DNA of 64,000 nt from Viola odorata. Taxonomy: Eukaryota > Streptophyta > Magnoliopsida > Malpighiales > Violaceae. The translations under genes were made by a program, and so were the position numbers. Each line of letters begins with the position of its first letter. Position 1 is the stretch's first letter. This document shows, in pieces, positions 33,346 to 46,265 of the stretch. Under the pieces are notes generated by a model. The model was not told the DNA's origin, made no database searches, and saw only the letters and a program-made list of their open reading frames with translations. The DNA lies in the NCBI GenBank assembly GCA_963691705.1, contig OY829537.1:73739352-73803351 (forward strand), written 5' to 3'.

Positions 33346-35894
33346 CAGGGTGATTTTTTTTTATGGAGTTTTTTGGAGCTGATTCTGGGGCCCTTTTTGC
33401 ACTTGCTTCTGCTTTTGTTCTCTCTTTTTTTTTTTTTTTTTGGTTGCTTCTTCTTCTTCTTTTTTCTCTCTTTTTTTTTGTTTTTTTGTTTTTGTTTTGC
33501 AAGCAAAAGCAAGTACGAGTTTGTCTTGTCTTTGGCGGGGCCTTCAAGTCTTGATTTTTAGGCCTCTTTCAGCGTTGACCATCAACAATCTTCGGAGATT
33601 TTGGGAATCCCTCTTGTGCAACCCAAGTTCGATGTGCACCTACCTTCAGTTAACAACCTTAGTTGGGCACTGCTCATTATTTAGGGAATTTAAGTGGATG
33701 CAAGAGATTTTAAAAATGACTTAGAAATGAATAGAAAGTAAAGTCAAGTGTTTGAAGACAAAAGAATGAGAAGACCAAGGAACGGTGGAAGCAAAGAGCA
33801 AAGTCCCCTGTCATCTTACTGCTATCCCATGTCTAATGGTGCATGTACCCTGGATATTATGCAAATCCAACTAGCACTTAGTTTGGCATTTGCACTCATA
33901 AAAGAAGTATGGCGTGAAGGCCCAAAAATGCTCACAGGGATGTATTTATGACTGCTTACGCCTAAACATGCTGCAGATATAAGAGCTAGCAGGCAAGATC
34001 ATGCATGTCATACAATTTCAAATGGATGCACAAGTTATCCATGATGCAGTGACATGTTGAACATGCTCATTTTAAGGAAGGTTTGAAAATTTTGAGGGGA
34101 GTGTGGATTTTATTCAAAGAATTTTGTTCACAGTTATAACAAATCTTTACAATGTTAGTAATTTTATAGACAAAAATGTGAGGGTAGGACCACTCATGAA
34201 AATTTACGAATAATTAAAAATAATTGCCCCCCAATGCGGGAATGAATGATTGTACAAAAATTTAAAGAGGTAGAGAGGTAAGTGGACTTCTCTGGACGTG
34301 TGCAGTAAAAGTGCTGAGGTCGGCGCAAGGCGCTGCTGCGGAAGTACAAATGTAAACCTCACTCTGACGTTGATGCCCGCTGCGATGTTCATGTAGGAAT
34401 GTAGATTGAAACCAGGGCGAGGCGCCGCAAAGGATGAAAATAGGAGGACTGAGCCGCCGCAAAGGACGAAAATATGGGGGACTGAGCCGCCGCAAAGGAT
34501 GAGAGTGAGGCATTTCCAAAAGGTTGCCCCCAGCGTGTAATACATAATGGACTCTCTAATACGCGCGGCAGGGCAGTGAAGGTACACAAGATGGTCATTC
34601 AAGAGTTGATAAGAGGAGGATTCCTCAGTCTCGCTGAGCACTATGCAAGTAACTATAGTAGGATTCGAGTTCCTGCAAAAATAAGGGAGAAACAATGGGT
34701 AGGACTGAAGGGAAATTTAGGAAAATGGACAATGTAATCAATAGGTTTTAAACTCTCCCTTTTCTAGTAAGGCTTATTGGCAAGCACGTCATGATTCTGA
34801 TCGGATGTCGAGACCCATTCATGCTTTGCAGAATTATGTTTGGATGTTACCGACCATTGAAATTCTAATGGGGAACAAACATGAAAGTTCTATTTGGGCG
34901 TTGCTGCCCGCAGGAAGGTCGATGTGGAAGGAAAAATCCATTCGGGCACCGCTGCCCCCTAGGATGAAGAATCCACTCGGGCGCTACTGCCCACTAGGAT
35001 GTTGGTGCTGAATTTCATATCCGGACAAGAGTAGCACTCGAGGTCCCGGATAAGACAATCAGAAGAACGTTGATGGCTTTAGCCAAACGCCTTGCGAAAA
35101 CACATATTGGTGTTCCGGACTTAGTGTGCCCGATCTTTTCTTAGCCGATTTAATTGCGTGGGTTGCTTCTGGGAATGCACCGGCTCAGGCCTGAATTTTG
35201 ATGTCGTCCTTGGGGAAACATATTGCTTCACCTTTCGAAGGGATGGGAAACTCCTTTAATGAGGGTTCGCGACTATTGTAATGGATCCAGAAAATGAAGT
35301 CCATGCACCACATTTCGGAGAATGGTCCTTTGAAGATTTGGCGCTTGAGTTGGGCCTTTGCATTGATCAACTTCACAATGCCAGTCTTTGAATGACGCCC
35401 ATTTAGTACATGACATGATCGAGATGGCTTCTCCGAAGGCTCCCTCATCCGATTTGCCTGCCCCCAGGTATGGAGGATTGAAAATGTGATGCAGTGTCAA
35501 TGACTCAAGGCCTTCTGATTCTGCTCATAATGAATTTTGATACCCACCATCTTGTTTGGCTCTGAAGCTTCAACTTGGTGGCACCTTCTTAGGTGATGAC
35601 GAGATCAACATGTTATCTTGAGGCTTCTGCTCATTTGATCGTCGTTGGATTTTTGCTGGACATTAGAATCGTGATGGCTGAGGAGATGACAACCCCTTTG
35701 AACCACTAAGCTGGTGAGTTTGACTGAGATACAAAGGGAAGCTTTTATTCATTCCCCGAAGTGATGATGAAGAAAAGGTCATTCGATCATGGGTAATAGT
35801 CATCCCTGAGAAGCTACCCACTCATGAAAGGATTAATTCCTGTTCGATCATGATCAACTGCTTTGGAAGAGAGACGCCGGTGTTTCCTTCGGAA
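33346..35894. other. LARD interior spacer, no gene seen
   Basis: It includes a T-rich run at about 33426-33495 and a GACTGAGCCGCCGCAAAGGA module repeated two to three times at about 34420-34500. GGGCGTTGCTGCCC-type hairpin motifs lie near 34897-34995 and also near 30746-30840. No coding signature. Confidence 0.5.
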
Positions 35895-37200
35895 CAAGAT
35901 CAAATTCGACACATGAAAGATTTGACCATGATTGAATTTGAGTCCGTAGCTTGGAGCATGGCGGGGCGTAAATGTCCATATGTCACAGAACATGACCGAT
36001 TTAAGTATGTTGATCGAGACCCAAGGGGAACACTTATTCGTCATGTTTCTGTAAGGTCAAAGGGTCCTGCTTGCAAGAGGCACCTGACGGCGGTAGTGTC
36101 TTGATGGTAGAATTTCCCGAGGAGGTAGATGGAGAGAAAAGGTTTGGCAACTTACACCCTCGAACAGGCTTGTTAGCACGGAATAGGCTTAGTGTCTTTG
36201 ATCCCACCTCTTTTGTATTCAAACTGGATGCTATCAACATAGCCAATCGCAGCATTTCGAATGAATGACCATTAAGTTCTTGACTAGTGTTCTGAGCTTA
36301 GACAGTTTTCTGGATAATCAGATGATAACTCCTTGCTCGGGATTGCATGCGTAGTCTTCTCATGTGGATTCAGCCTTTGAAATAGCTAAATCACTTTTGG
36401 ACTTGGTCAAATTGCCAAGAAAGATGAGTTCAAAAATGAACCTTGAGACTGGTTGTTTGCAGATGCAAGATATTCTGCAAAGTAGCCAACTCATTGCAGT
36501 GACCGTTTTAAAATCTTTCCAGATTCGCTCCTTGACTACTCTTCTTGAGAAGACATCTTCTATACTAGGAATGGCCAGTTGCTGATTTGATTTGTTCAAG
36601 AAGCATGGCTTTAACAACATTGGGAGTGGCAGAAGAGAACCCATGGTCATCTGGAGATTTAGATTGCCATTGGGGAATCTAACCAGTTGTTTCTTTGCAG
36701 GGGAGACCCAACACTTTAGCTTTTGCAGCAAGGGATTGCGGATGAGTGTAATTCCCCTTATAGTCAACATTTAATGGCACACCAATTAGGGGATTGATCT
36801 TCACATGACAATCACCACGTGGCGTCTCGCGGAAAATGGTTGTGACGGTCAAATTCAAGACATGAAGGATTTGACCACGGTTGAATCCTGCATTTGCAAT
36901 CTGAAGTCATGTAGGGTGTAAATGTCGTTGTAGTACCGAACAAGACTGCATTAAGTAGGTTGATTTAGGGTCCCTGAAGGACACGCATCCATCATCGTTA
37001 TGTTTCTTCACCAAGATGAGGAATGATCTGCAAAGGGCATTTGGTGACAGTAATGTCTTGATGGTAAAATATCCTGAGGACGATTGTTCGAGGGTTGATA
37101 TAAGGAGCATTCCTCTGCACCCTCCTCAGCGATGATTTGAAGGCAAGGGTAAGATGGACGTAGAGAACTCTTTGTAGCGAATTTCCGCTCCATATGCCTT
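35895..37200. repeat. Diverged direct duplication of a ~330-bp block
   Basis: The block starting near 35895 (GACATGAA-GATTTGACCA...TTGAAT...GGCGTAAATGTC...GTGTCTTGATGGTA) recurs near 36860 with many changes (GACATGAAGGATTTGACCAC...AATGTCTTGATGGTAAAAT). Short ORFs in it do not correspond between the copies, which argues against coding. Confidence 0.6.
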
Positions 37201-37789
37201 GCCCCCAATAAAAATGTGCTCAATCTTTGGGGCTCCCTGACGCCTTCTTCTGGTTGTTATTCCACTTTCTTGCCCCCCAGTTTGCATGTCTTATTACACC
37301 TAAAATAAAAGGAGAAATTAAATAGTAAGTTTGGAGGGAAGGATATCCTAAAGTTATGAATTAAAAATTAAAACTAACAAAAATAGAAATATTTAAAAAG
37401 AACGTGTGGGTTGCCTCCTCCCACGAAGTGCCCTTGTTTATAGTCGTAGGCTCGAATAATGCACAAAAATATTGTAGGTATCGCCACCGAAAAATTAAGC
37501 AGAACGGGTCCACTGTAGGCCAGGAGAGCGTTCATTCAAGAGCCAGTAAGAGGTGGGTTGATGATCACATTGCGTCCTTCAAAAGAAATTTGTCCACTCT
37601 TGATCAGGCGATCTACCTTTAGTTTAAGAGTAGAGAAGTTTTCTATGATCTGGCCCCGAATTCCAGCATGGTATGTGCATCTAGCATCAGGATTATACCA
37701 CTTTGGGTAAGGAAGTTGTTGAGGTTGGATCAGGATTGGTGCAATTTTTCCAACCGTCCAAAGATGCTTGAAGATTACCCCTAAAGGAA

Positions 37790-37816
37790 GGGGGGGGGGG
37801 GGGGGGGGGGGGGGGG
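37790..37816. repeat. 27-base guanine homopolymer
   Basis: An unbroken run of G inside the LARD interior, preceded by CTAAAGGAA. Very long G runs are rare, can fold as G-quadruplexes and are error-prone in sequencing, so the exact length is uncertain. Confidence 0.9.
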
Positions 37817-38659
37817 AAGGTGGTACTGGCCCATGATTTCAGAGGTTATTTTAGTTTCTTGGTCTATTTGGTAAGCCACATGGTATCCGTTGTGCAGGCT
37901 GCAGCATATGCAATGAAGACGGTCATTTGTAGCTAAGCTGACGGGAGACCGGACTAACGTCTTCTTTACTAGGGAGTGCCCTTTGAGGTGTTGCTTCTGC
38001 CATGGAACAACAAATCGCTTCCCAACCTGGTTCTCTGTTTGGTTATCATGTCAGAAAGGCTACCATAAGAGAGATGCGGCTGAATCTGATGCCCCCAGCA
38101 GGCTAGACTTTTGGCGGTTTAGGCCCTTTGAATGGAATGGAATGGCCCCGAGATGGGTAAAAATATTGGGATTCTGAATGGATCTTCTGCTTTCCTAGAT
38201 CGAGAGTGGGTTCAGTCAGTAGAGGATTGAGAGGTGCGTCATCTGGAGTGTTTGCACTTGGTCTGATCACAGTGCCTGAGGTGAGCGTGGAACTACCGGA
38301 AGGATCCTGCCACTGCCATAGAATTCCTCATCTTGTTCTTTTTTGGCTGGTGTGGTGCTTTCCATGGCTACCTAAATGTATTCTTTGAGTTTCTCCACTC
38401 TTGATTCTAATGCCTAAACCTTTTCGATAATTTTCCACACCTGACATTTGGTCACGGGGAGCACGCGGGGAGCGATTTGCTTTTCGGAAGCCATGACTTA
38501 TTTTCTTTTGTGACCCCTGAAAGTAAAAAGGAAACAATTATGAGTCTTAGGTTATAATTGACACATATGTGATCTTTCGTTCTGAGGTCTCCATGCTGCG
38601 AGAAAAGGAGAGGGGTTAGTACGATAATAGCAATAACACCATAAAAATCACAAACATGG

Positions 38660-39420
38660 AGAAGTACAAAAATAATTGAGACAAACTTATAAACATGGAA
38701 AAAACGTGAAAGAATTTGCATGTGAAAAATTGAAGAATTTTTACACACATGGAAAAAATTTTGGAAAAATTTTATCAATGGGAAAAATTACGGGAAAAAC
38801 TCGTGCCCGTGGAGCAATTTGTGGAGAAATTGCACACGTAGAAAAATTGCGAAAATATTGCATACGTGGCAAAGATTTTCCACACGTGGAAGAATTGTGG
38901 AAAAAGATCGGAAGTGTGAAAGTTGCGGAAAAAGTTGTACACGTGAGAGAATTGCGGAAAAATTTGTAGATATTGAGAAATCATGGAAAATTTTTGCAAA
39001 CCTGGAGACATTAAAAAAGCATGCAAATATGGAGAGATTGCGAAAAATTTACAAATGTGACAAATTTACGGAAAAATTTACCAGTACGGAAATTTTGCGG
39101 AAACAGTTCCCAACGTGGAAAGTTGGCGGAAAAAGATTTCCAATGTAGAAAGTTTGCGGAAAAAAAATTGTAAATGTGGAAGAATCATGGAAAATTTTGA
39201 AAACAAGACAAATTTGTGGAAAATTTTGTAAATGTAGAAAATTTGTGGGAAATTTTGTAAATGTAGAAAATTTGAGGAAAAATTTGTAAATGTGGAAGAA
39301 TGTATGAAAAATTTGTAAACATGGGAAAACAGTTGTAAATGTAGAAAAATTGCGAAATTAGTTATAAGTGTGGAAAAAATTGAGAAATCAGTTGTGGAAA
39401 AAGTGAAACACAGTCACAAC
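38660..39420. repeat. GGAAAAATTGCGGAAAAATT-type degenerate array
   Basis: About 20 degenerate units of 32-40 bp alternate ACACGTGGAARAATTGYGGA and AAATTTGTAAATGTGGAA variants. Frames within it are Lys/Glu-rich and fortuitous. Confidence 0.8.
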
Positions 39421-39940
39421 ATACGCATTTAAATATGATGCATATGCTGGGGTGACATCTACTACTTCTAACTGGCTGGAAGGCTCCCAGACGATACCAT
39501 AAAAGTGGTCCCTCAGTAAATGGATATGTGATTGCTTACCGAAACATCAAAGAATCGGGGCGCTCACCCATTTAGGGGTTCAAGTTCGAGTTTAGCGTTC
39601 GTGAAAGCTTACCAGGGCGTGGGCCCCAGGACTTCACTACTAACCTCCTAATCTTATTTGGAAATGCCCGGCAATAGGGATTATGCGTGGATATGCATAT
39701 GCAATGACAGTTTATCAAAGCGAGTAACACTGAATCATATGAATAATTTATTATAAAATAAATACACGAAGAACAATAATCACGCATAAAGAATCATGTG
39801 ACAATACAACAATTTTACATCAATCAGATACAAATAATCATGTACAAAAATCATATGGAACAAGTTTAACAAAAAAGTAAACACCTTAAAAATAATTCCG
39901 GCTCCGACCCTAAAGATCATCCCCAGTGAAGTCGCCAAAC

Positions 39941-42519
39941 TGTCGCACCCCCCTTTTTGGGTTTATATCCTAATGCGACGCTGGTTTGGGACTATATGTG
40001 AGACGAAATCGGACTCATCTCACATGATGTGATGAAGTCGCCACCCTAATTTTTTCTAGGTTTAGGGAACCTAAAGTCATGGCATAAAAGATAAAAACTA
40101 AGGCAAAATGGGTCTGAACCCGAGAACATTGGTTCGGGGTCGATTTATGGACTCGGGAAGGTGTTAGGCACCCGAGTCGCATCCTAAAAGGTTACCGGAG
40201 AGAGGCGTTAAATTATGTTTGAGAAATAAAAAGTCCTAATTTAAGTGATCATGCCCAACGGATACATTTTGATAATTTTAAATAATCATGCATACGAACG
40301 TAAGTGCGAAAAAACGTAGAGTAAATAAAAGGGTAAGAAACGTTTACTTGTAAAGGGTATCGGGCAGATATACCCTTTTTGAATGAAGTTATGGGGTGTA
40401 CTTGTGAAGGGCATCGATTGATTTGCCCTACAAAGTCGAGATTTATTAGCTTGGGAAAATGATAAAAAACAGATAAATATTTAATGACTTATTGCGAGTG
40501 AAATAATTAATTTTAGTGATTAGATGCGAGTAGAATAATTATTTAGGCATGCAAAAATAATTAAAAAGTATGAGCCTACGAATAATCGACATCAAAATTA
40601 TTGTAGGCACACAAGCGAAATAATTATTTTTAACGACTATGTGCAAGCAAAATAATTAAATATGCTAAAGCATACGAAAATAATAATTAAATATGCAAGC
40701 ATACGAAAATAATATTTAAACATGCAAGTTCACGAAAATAACAATTAAACATGCAAGCATACAGAAATTAAATGAACAGTACAAGCATACGAAAATTAAA
40801 TAAACAGTACATGTGTGCGGAAATTAAATAAATAGTACATGGGTGCGGAAAGATAAATAAGCAACAAAAGCATACGAAAAATACGGTGGGCCCAAAAAAG
40901 CTAGGCTGGGCCCACTGGGTGCTAATGAGCCCAGGCCCATTGTTGAGGGCCAAAAGGCCCAACAGGGCAGCCCAGCTGGGCTGGCCTTTCCTTGACCGCG
41001 TGGGCTGCTAGACAGCCCACCTTCCTTTCTTTCCATTTGGGCTTGGCATAGGCCAAGCCCATGATCAATGCAACTGACCAACCCAATTTCTCCTCATCCC
41101 TCACGCTGCTCTTCTTCCTTTCATTATACCCTTTTTATTTCCTTTTCCCTATTAAACGAGCCCATTTCATTTCTTTGCTTTCCTCTGCTCTCGTTTCTTC
41201 TCCTCTTTGTCTCTGTTTTTTTTTCCTTTTTTCATTTCTTGACTTGGATTGGTGGCCGAGGTGCGGCTGGATGTGGCTGTGGCGGTGGGATGTAGGGGCG
41301 TGGCCGATTGAGGCGGTAGGATTAATTGGGGTGGCCGATTGGCGGTGGCAACAACGGTGGTTGTGATGGGTCAGCAGCGGTGGTGATTTGGCAGCGGCAG
41401 CGTGGCTGATTGGGCAGCAGCGGTGATGATTTGGCAACGGCGGCGTGGCTAGTTGGGCAGTAGCGGTGATGACTTAGCAGCGGCGGCGTGGCTGATTGGG
41501 CAGCAGCGGTGATGATTTGGCAGCGGCGGCGTGGCAGCGCGGCTTTGTGGTGCCGGCGTAACTGGTTGGTAATTTTAAATTGGTATTGGTCTTGCGGATG
41601 ATAGAATTTTCAAATTGGGTATTTTGATTTTAATTTTGCAATGGGTGGAATGGAATTTGTCGGGTGCTTGGTTTTAATTCTGCAGCGTGGGCGTGAATTG
41701 GTGCTTCCATCCCCCCATTTTTTTGGTTTGGGCTTGGCTATTTATAGCCGGAGTTGAGGCGGTGGAGAGATGATGACGTTGCTTGGGTGACGTCGGCGTG
41801 ATGACGTGGGCCGTGGTGAGGTTCGAGGCTGCTGGTCACGTTGTGGTGCCGCTCGAGGAAGCCGTGAGGATCAAGGGAGAAAAGGAGGGATGAACTGATC
41901 TCTCTAGCTCCTGCGCAGAAAGGTGGTGAGAAATAGGGGAAACCTATTAATTAGAGAACCGTTTGATCTTGGTTGACTTGTAAGTCAACCAGATCAACGG
42001 TTAAGATCAAATCTTGATCTTCCCTTTGATTTATCCGGCTTTGAATAGGTGGTACGAACAATTTTGTCTGAAAGTGAATATAAACTCGGACTGAAGTCAC
42101 TAAAATGTAGAGTAAAATAAAATAAAATTATTAGTACACAGTAAATGGTGAAAAGTTCGCTATATAGTTTGATAAAAAATATTTACTTATAAGCAATAAA
42201 AGTTCGAGCGTAATAAAATACTAAAATAAAAATTGAACGAAACGGAAAGAGATAGCACGAGTTAGAAAAATAATAACAGATAAGTAGCTAATGAGCGAAA
42301 TTGTTCGACCATCGGTTTCGAGAATTTTACTCGGGATCGATACGGGTTCGAACGAGAAAAGTGATAAAAATGCGAAAAAAGTATGGAATAAAATTTAAAT
42401 GACATTAAGCGTAAAAATAAACATCAGACTGACGTAAATAAATGGAAGTACGATTTTAGAAAATTAATGACAGAAAGACGACAAATGAAAAATTTAAAAT
42501 CAAAAATCGGGTCGCAACA
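39941..42519 (+). repeat. 3' LTR (2579 bp) of the 15.7-kb element
   Basis: It starts TGTCGCACCC and ends GGGTCGCAACA, followed by CCCAC. It contains the TATA-like GGCTATTTATAGCC (41735-41748). It is longer than the 5' LTR mainly through extra GGCAGCGGCGGCGTGGCTGA units at about 41380-41545. Elsewhere the two LTRs differ by scattered single bases. Confidence 0.93.
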
Positions 42520-42524
42520 CCCAC

Positions 42525-43872
42525 TTAATTATAAATTTAGATTGTGTTCATAAAATATTCTAATTGAACTACTTTATTAATGAAATATCTTATTTTTTCT
42601 CATATTAGTAAATTTGATATAACTAATCCTCATATAATTGCTTATTCTATTGATAATACCAAATGATAAGTTTCCTTTATGCTAAAGTACATGACTTTGT
42701 GAATAGAATCCCTGCAATAATTTTAATGTTGGTTTAGTTACCAAGAAATGAAGCTAATTTTAGTTACCAAGAAATGAAGCTAATTTGATTATCATACAAA
42801 TCAAACAACATTGATTTTAATTGGCATAGGTTCAAATATTTTCCACCGTCGTTACGAATTTTTGATAAATATGTCACCAAATTCTTTGTTAGTCGTCAAA
42901 CAATGATAGTTTAGTCTAAGATTGGTCAAAAAAATTGATTCGATACGAGACAATTCATGGTTGTTATACCTAAATTAACAACAAATACACAACTTGTTTT
43001 GTAAACCGGTTATAAAACAATGAGAATGAGATTGAAGTTTCATTTCATATTATGTATGTGTTTCGTATACACAATGAAGAAAATTAAATTTTATCTTATA
43101 TTATGATTGTCTTTAAAATCTTCAAAGGATGACAAAGATAATAGATATAAATGGATATAGAATTTTTTTCGATAATTTATTATCACGAGAGATGAACACA
43201 ATAAGGAATGAGATTGGGTAAGTATAAAATATGTTCATTCTTTGTAATATTATCACATTTCGTTCTCATTCTTGCCACTTTACTTTATAGCTTTTATTTG
43301 ATATTTTTCGTATCTGTGAATTAACAAATTCGACCCTTTATTGTTCACAAAATTGTCGCGCTTCAAATCGGAAGATAAAAGAGTTCTATGAATAAAAAAC
43401 TAAAAGGAGGTTCATGGCCAAGGGTAAAGATGTCCAATAACCTTTATGGTAAGCTTTTCGGTAAATTTTCAAATGAATAATTTCAACAAAAATCTTCCAA
43501 TTTCATATTTTACTATTGCGAAACAAATGTGCATGTATAAATGGAACATTCAGATCACTTTATTATCTTGGCAAAAGCTGCTAGGCTCACCAAAGTATAC
43601 CTAATATCTCAAATATACCATCAATGTTTTAATTTTTTCAATTGAACCAATTAACTTTTCTCGATTGGAAAATTTCAACACTTTTTCCATAATTCTCACT
43701 AATTGCCACTAAAATCATCAAGCACGTCACACATTTACATTAAATTTGTCCAATTTTTTTCATGAAATGAACTAAAATTGGCATCAATTCTAGTTTTTTG
43801 TTAATTATTAATCAACAATATTTAAAAAACCTGCCAAATGTCGTACAACTATAGCAACTATTTTATATCTTC
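42525..43872. other. AT-rich intergenic DNA, no gene seen
   Basis: A 25-bp direct repeat (TTTTAGTTACCAAGAAATGA) lies at about 42735-42785. The segment at about 42975-43050 (ACAAATACACAA...GGTTATAAAACAATG...ATGAGATTGAAGTTTCA) resembles 26060-26160 on the other side of the LARD, so an older repeat flanks it. Confidence 0.4.
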
Positions 43873-44015
43873 TGATACAATCCTAGTTGCCTAAGATGCC
43901 CATGTCCATCATTTTGATCTAGTTCGAAGGCTTGGATTTTGAATGCGGAAGATAGACTCAACAAGTACGAGCTTAAACCTCTTAGCAACCTGTATACCTA
44001 TTTACTACAGGAAGA
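43873..44015. other. Rearranged LTR fragment at the 5' end of gypsy copy X
   Basis: This 143-bp block begins TGATACAATCCTAGTTGCCT and ends GATATCA. Its first 120 bp or so are the reverse complement of the 3' end of the family LTR (compare 52800-52915 and 59300-59430). It is followed at once by the forward GTTGGTAGCGGAGCTC primer-site region. It stands where a full LTR of about 1 kb in forward orientation is expected. Confidence 0.55.
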
Positions 44016-44797
44016 TATCAGTTGGTAGCGGAGCTCAAGGCGTTCAAGGTTTGGTATCTATCTTTATGTTTCTGTTTTCCTTGTTGAGATTGGTTCTCCT
44101 TCTATCTATTCTATAACCAATCTTCTTGTGTACTTGTGTTAGTTATTTGTGTGTCGAGTCGATCTAAGGTTCTAGATCTTATTTGTGTGTCTTGTTCCAC
44201 AAATCATGGTTGCGATTTGTAGTCTTTAATTCCATTAAAAAAAAATTACCAAAAAGAGTCTTTAAATTAATTGTTATTTAGTTCCAAGAGTAAAAAAAAA
44301 AATTCGAAACAACAAAGGAATCAAAATACAAAATACTAGAAGAAATTTTGGAACTATAGCAAAAATAATTACTCGATTTGGAGAAAGGACACAAAAGATA
44401 TTGAATTTGCAAGTTGCAAACCCTAAATCACACACACCTTTCATTCGCGAGCTTTGCGAATTATTTGAGTTGTTTCGAGTCAAATTGAGCTTATTCTTTG
44501 ATTCCTAATAAATATTGACATCTACTCCAAGCCTAATAAATTGCTTAGTTGTTTGTTCTTTGCGACTAACCTTTTATTAAGCATCTAAATTCTTTTCGAA
44601 GGTAGTTGTCCTTGAGTGTCTTTTTGGAAGCCTTTTCTTTGAAATTCTTGAGTCATTGACGTTTGCGCATGAACAATTGTAGGAAGTGTGAGTAATTTGT
44701 GAGATTAATAGAGTGTTTAAACACGAGAGAAAATGTGAGGGAGTGCTAGGTTTAGTGCAATTTTACATTTTTCTATTTCTTGTTGTGAGTTTCAGGA

Positions 44798-46265
44798 ATG
44801 TCAATGGAGGGGGAGAAAGGTGTAGATGGAGCGGTAAGCCCCGGGCTTGCCGAGATGTTACAAAAGATTTTAGTGAGGCTTGATAGATGGATTGTTCCAA
44901 TAAGGAGACTACGAGCAAGGTCGATAAGTTGTCCGCAAGAGAAGGAACAAATATCCCCAGCTTTCCCAAGTTCTCAATCCGGGAAACGCGAAATATTTAT
45001 ATAATGGTGATCCGCCGAAGGAAGAAGAAGGAAAAGGTTTATTTAGAGGATTACCCAAGGGATATATTGGCGGAGGAGAAGAGGGAACAAGATTCATGAC
45101 TGGCTCCATTAAAGGCGGCGAGAATGTGCCAAACACACCTAGACGTGAGGCCTACGTGCATGCCGCACGGGCTGAACGCTGAGCGCATCATGCGCCATGG
45201 TATGAGGAGCGTGAGTTTGAGTATGGTGATAGGCGTGACCGAGCTTATGAGCGGCAACCTAGGGTTGAAGAGAGAGTTGACTCCAATCTCGGGAGTATTA
45301 AGATGAAGACTCTGTGTTTTGAGGGAAAAGATGACCCTAATGCTTACTTTGCGTGGGAGAGAAAAATGGAATCAATTTTTCTTTGTCACAACTACTCCGA
45401 GAATAAGAAGGTCAAGTTGGCAGTAGTGGAATTTAAAGATTATGCGGTTCATTGGTGGGATCAGGTCAATAGCGATCGGATAAGGCTTGAGGCCGGACCG
45501 GTTCGGAGTTGGGAAGAGATGAAAACACTAATGAAGCGGCGTTTTGTTCCTAGTTATTTCACCCGTGACCTTCATCAAAGGTTACATACCATGAAATAAG
45601 GGAGTAAGAGCGCCAGTGAATATTTTAATGAGATGGTGATGACGCTAGCTATAGTGCGAGTGGTTGAGGATAAAGAGGCGACGACGGCAAGGTTCCTTAA
45701 TGGCCTTAACCGGGAGATAGCTAACGCGTTGGAGCTAACACATTATACGAATTTGCAAGAGATGTTACACATGGCCATCAAGATTGAGCGACAGAGAAAG
45801 ACTAGGGTCCCTTATACTACTTCAGTTGCTACAAAGACATTACAGTGGGAGAAGACGTTTCGGGGAAATGGCGATCCAGTTGCGCAAAATCCACCTAAGG
45901 TTTTGCCGTACACATATGATAATAAGAGCAATAATCCTTCATCTAATTCGGCGAATAAGGTACATACAAGGGATATTGTGTGTTTTAAGTATTCTGGTAG
46001 AGGTCACATGAAGTCCGAGTGCCTTAATAAGCGTGTCTTGATTATTCGGGACAATGGTTACCTAGACTCGGATGATGACAGAATAAGTGAAGACGTCGAG
46101 GGCGTGGAGGAAGAAGTTGACAGTGATTCGGAAGAGATTGATACAAACGGGCATGGATTAACACTCATTATTAAGCGCAATCTTAGCGCTCAAGTCAAAG
46201 GCGAAGTATGTGAGGAGGGGCAGCGAGAAAACTTGTTTTATACACGTTGCTTGATCGAGGAGTGA
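44798..46265 (+). pseudogene. GAG of element X, degenerate
   Basis: The start context TTTCAGGAATGTC matches that of Y. The first 68 codons run to a TAA, so the N-terminal part is frameshifted relative to Y. The core retrotransposon-gag domain follows: FEGKDDPNAYFAWERKMES, VHWWDQV, MKRRFVPSYFTRDLHQRL, then a stop at 45597-45599 and FLNGLNREIANALELTHY. The zinc knuckle reads CFKYSGRGHMKSEC and has lost its second Cys (CX2C to CX2Y). An acidic tail leads to EEGQRENLFYTR and a TGA at 46263-46265. Confidence 0.88.

Larger units (their letters stand above)
26801..42519 (+). mobile_element. Large non-autonomous LTR retrotransposon (LARD-type, possibly Tat/Ogre-derived)
   Basis: Two near-identical LTRs (26801-29313 and 39941-42519) begin TGTCGCACCC and are flanked by CCCAC. 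The 10.6-kb interior shows no gag, protease, reverse transcriptase or integrase motif in any frame. It consists of at least eight unrelated tandem arrays joined by short spacers. The 3' LTR is preceded by CCCCAGTGAAGTCGCC, a kind of junction I associate with Tat/Ogre elements. That assignment is inference. No standard primer-binding site follows the 5' LTR (it reads GTTGCCCCCTCTTTACTG). Orientation is set by the TATA box within the LTR and the TG...CA ends. High LTR similarity points to a young insertion, so an autonomous partner must supply its proteins. Confidence 0.88.

Noticed and set aside
32799..33512. 237-codon Lys-rich minus-strand ORF
   Set aside because: It covers a poly-T/CTTCTTC tract and the GAGGGCATTGTGCCC array. 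Low complexity explains it.
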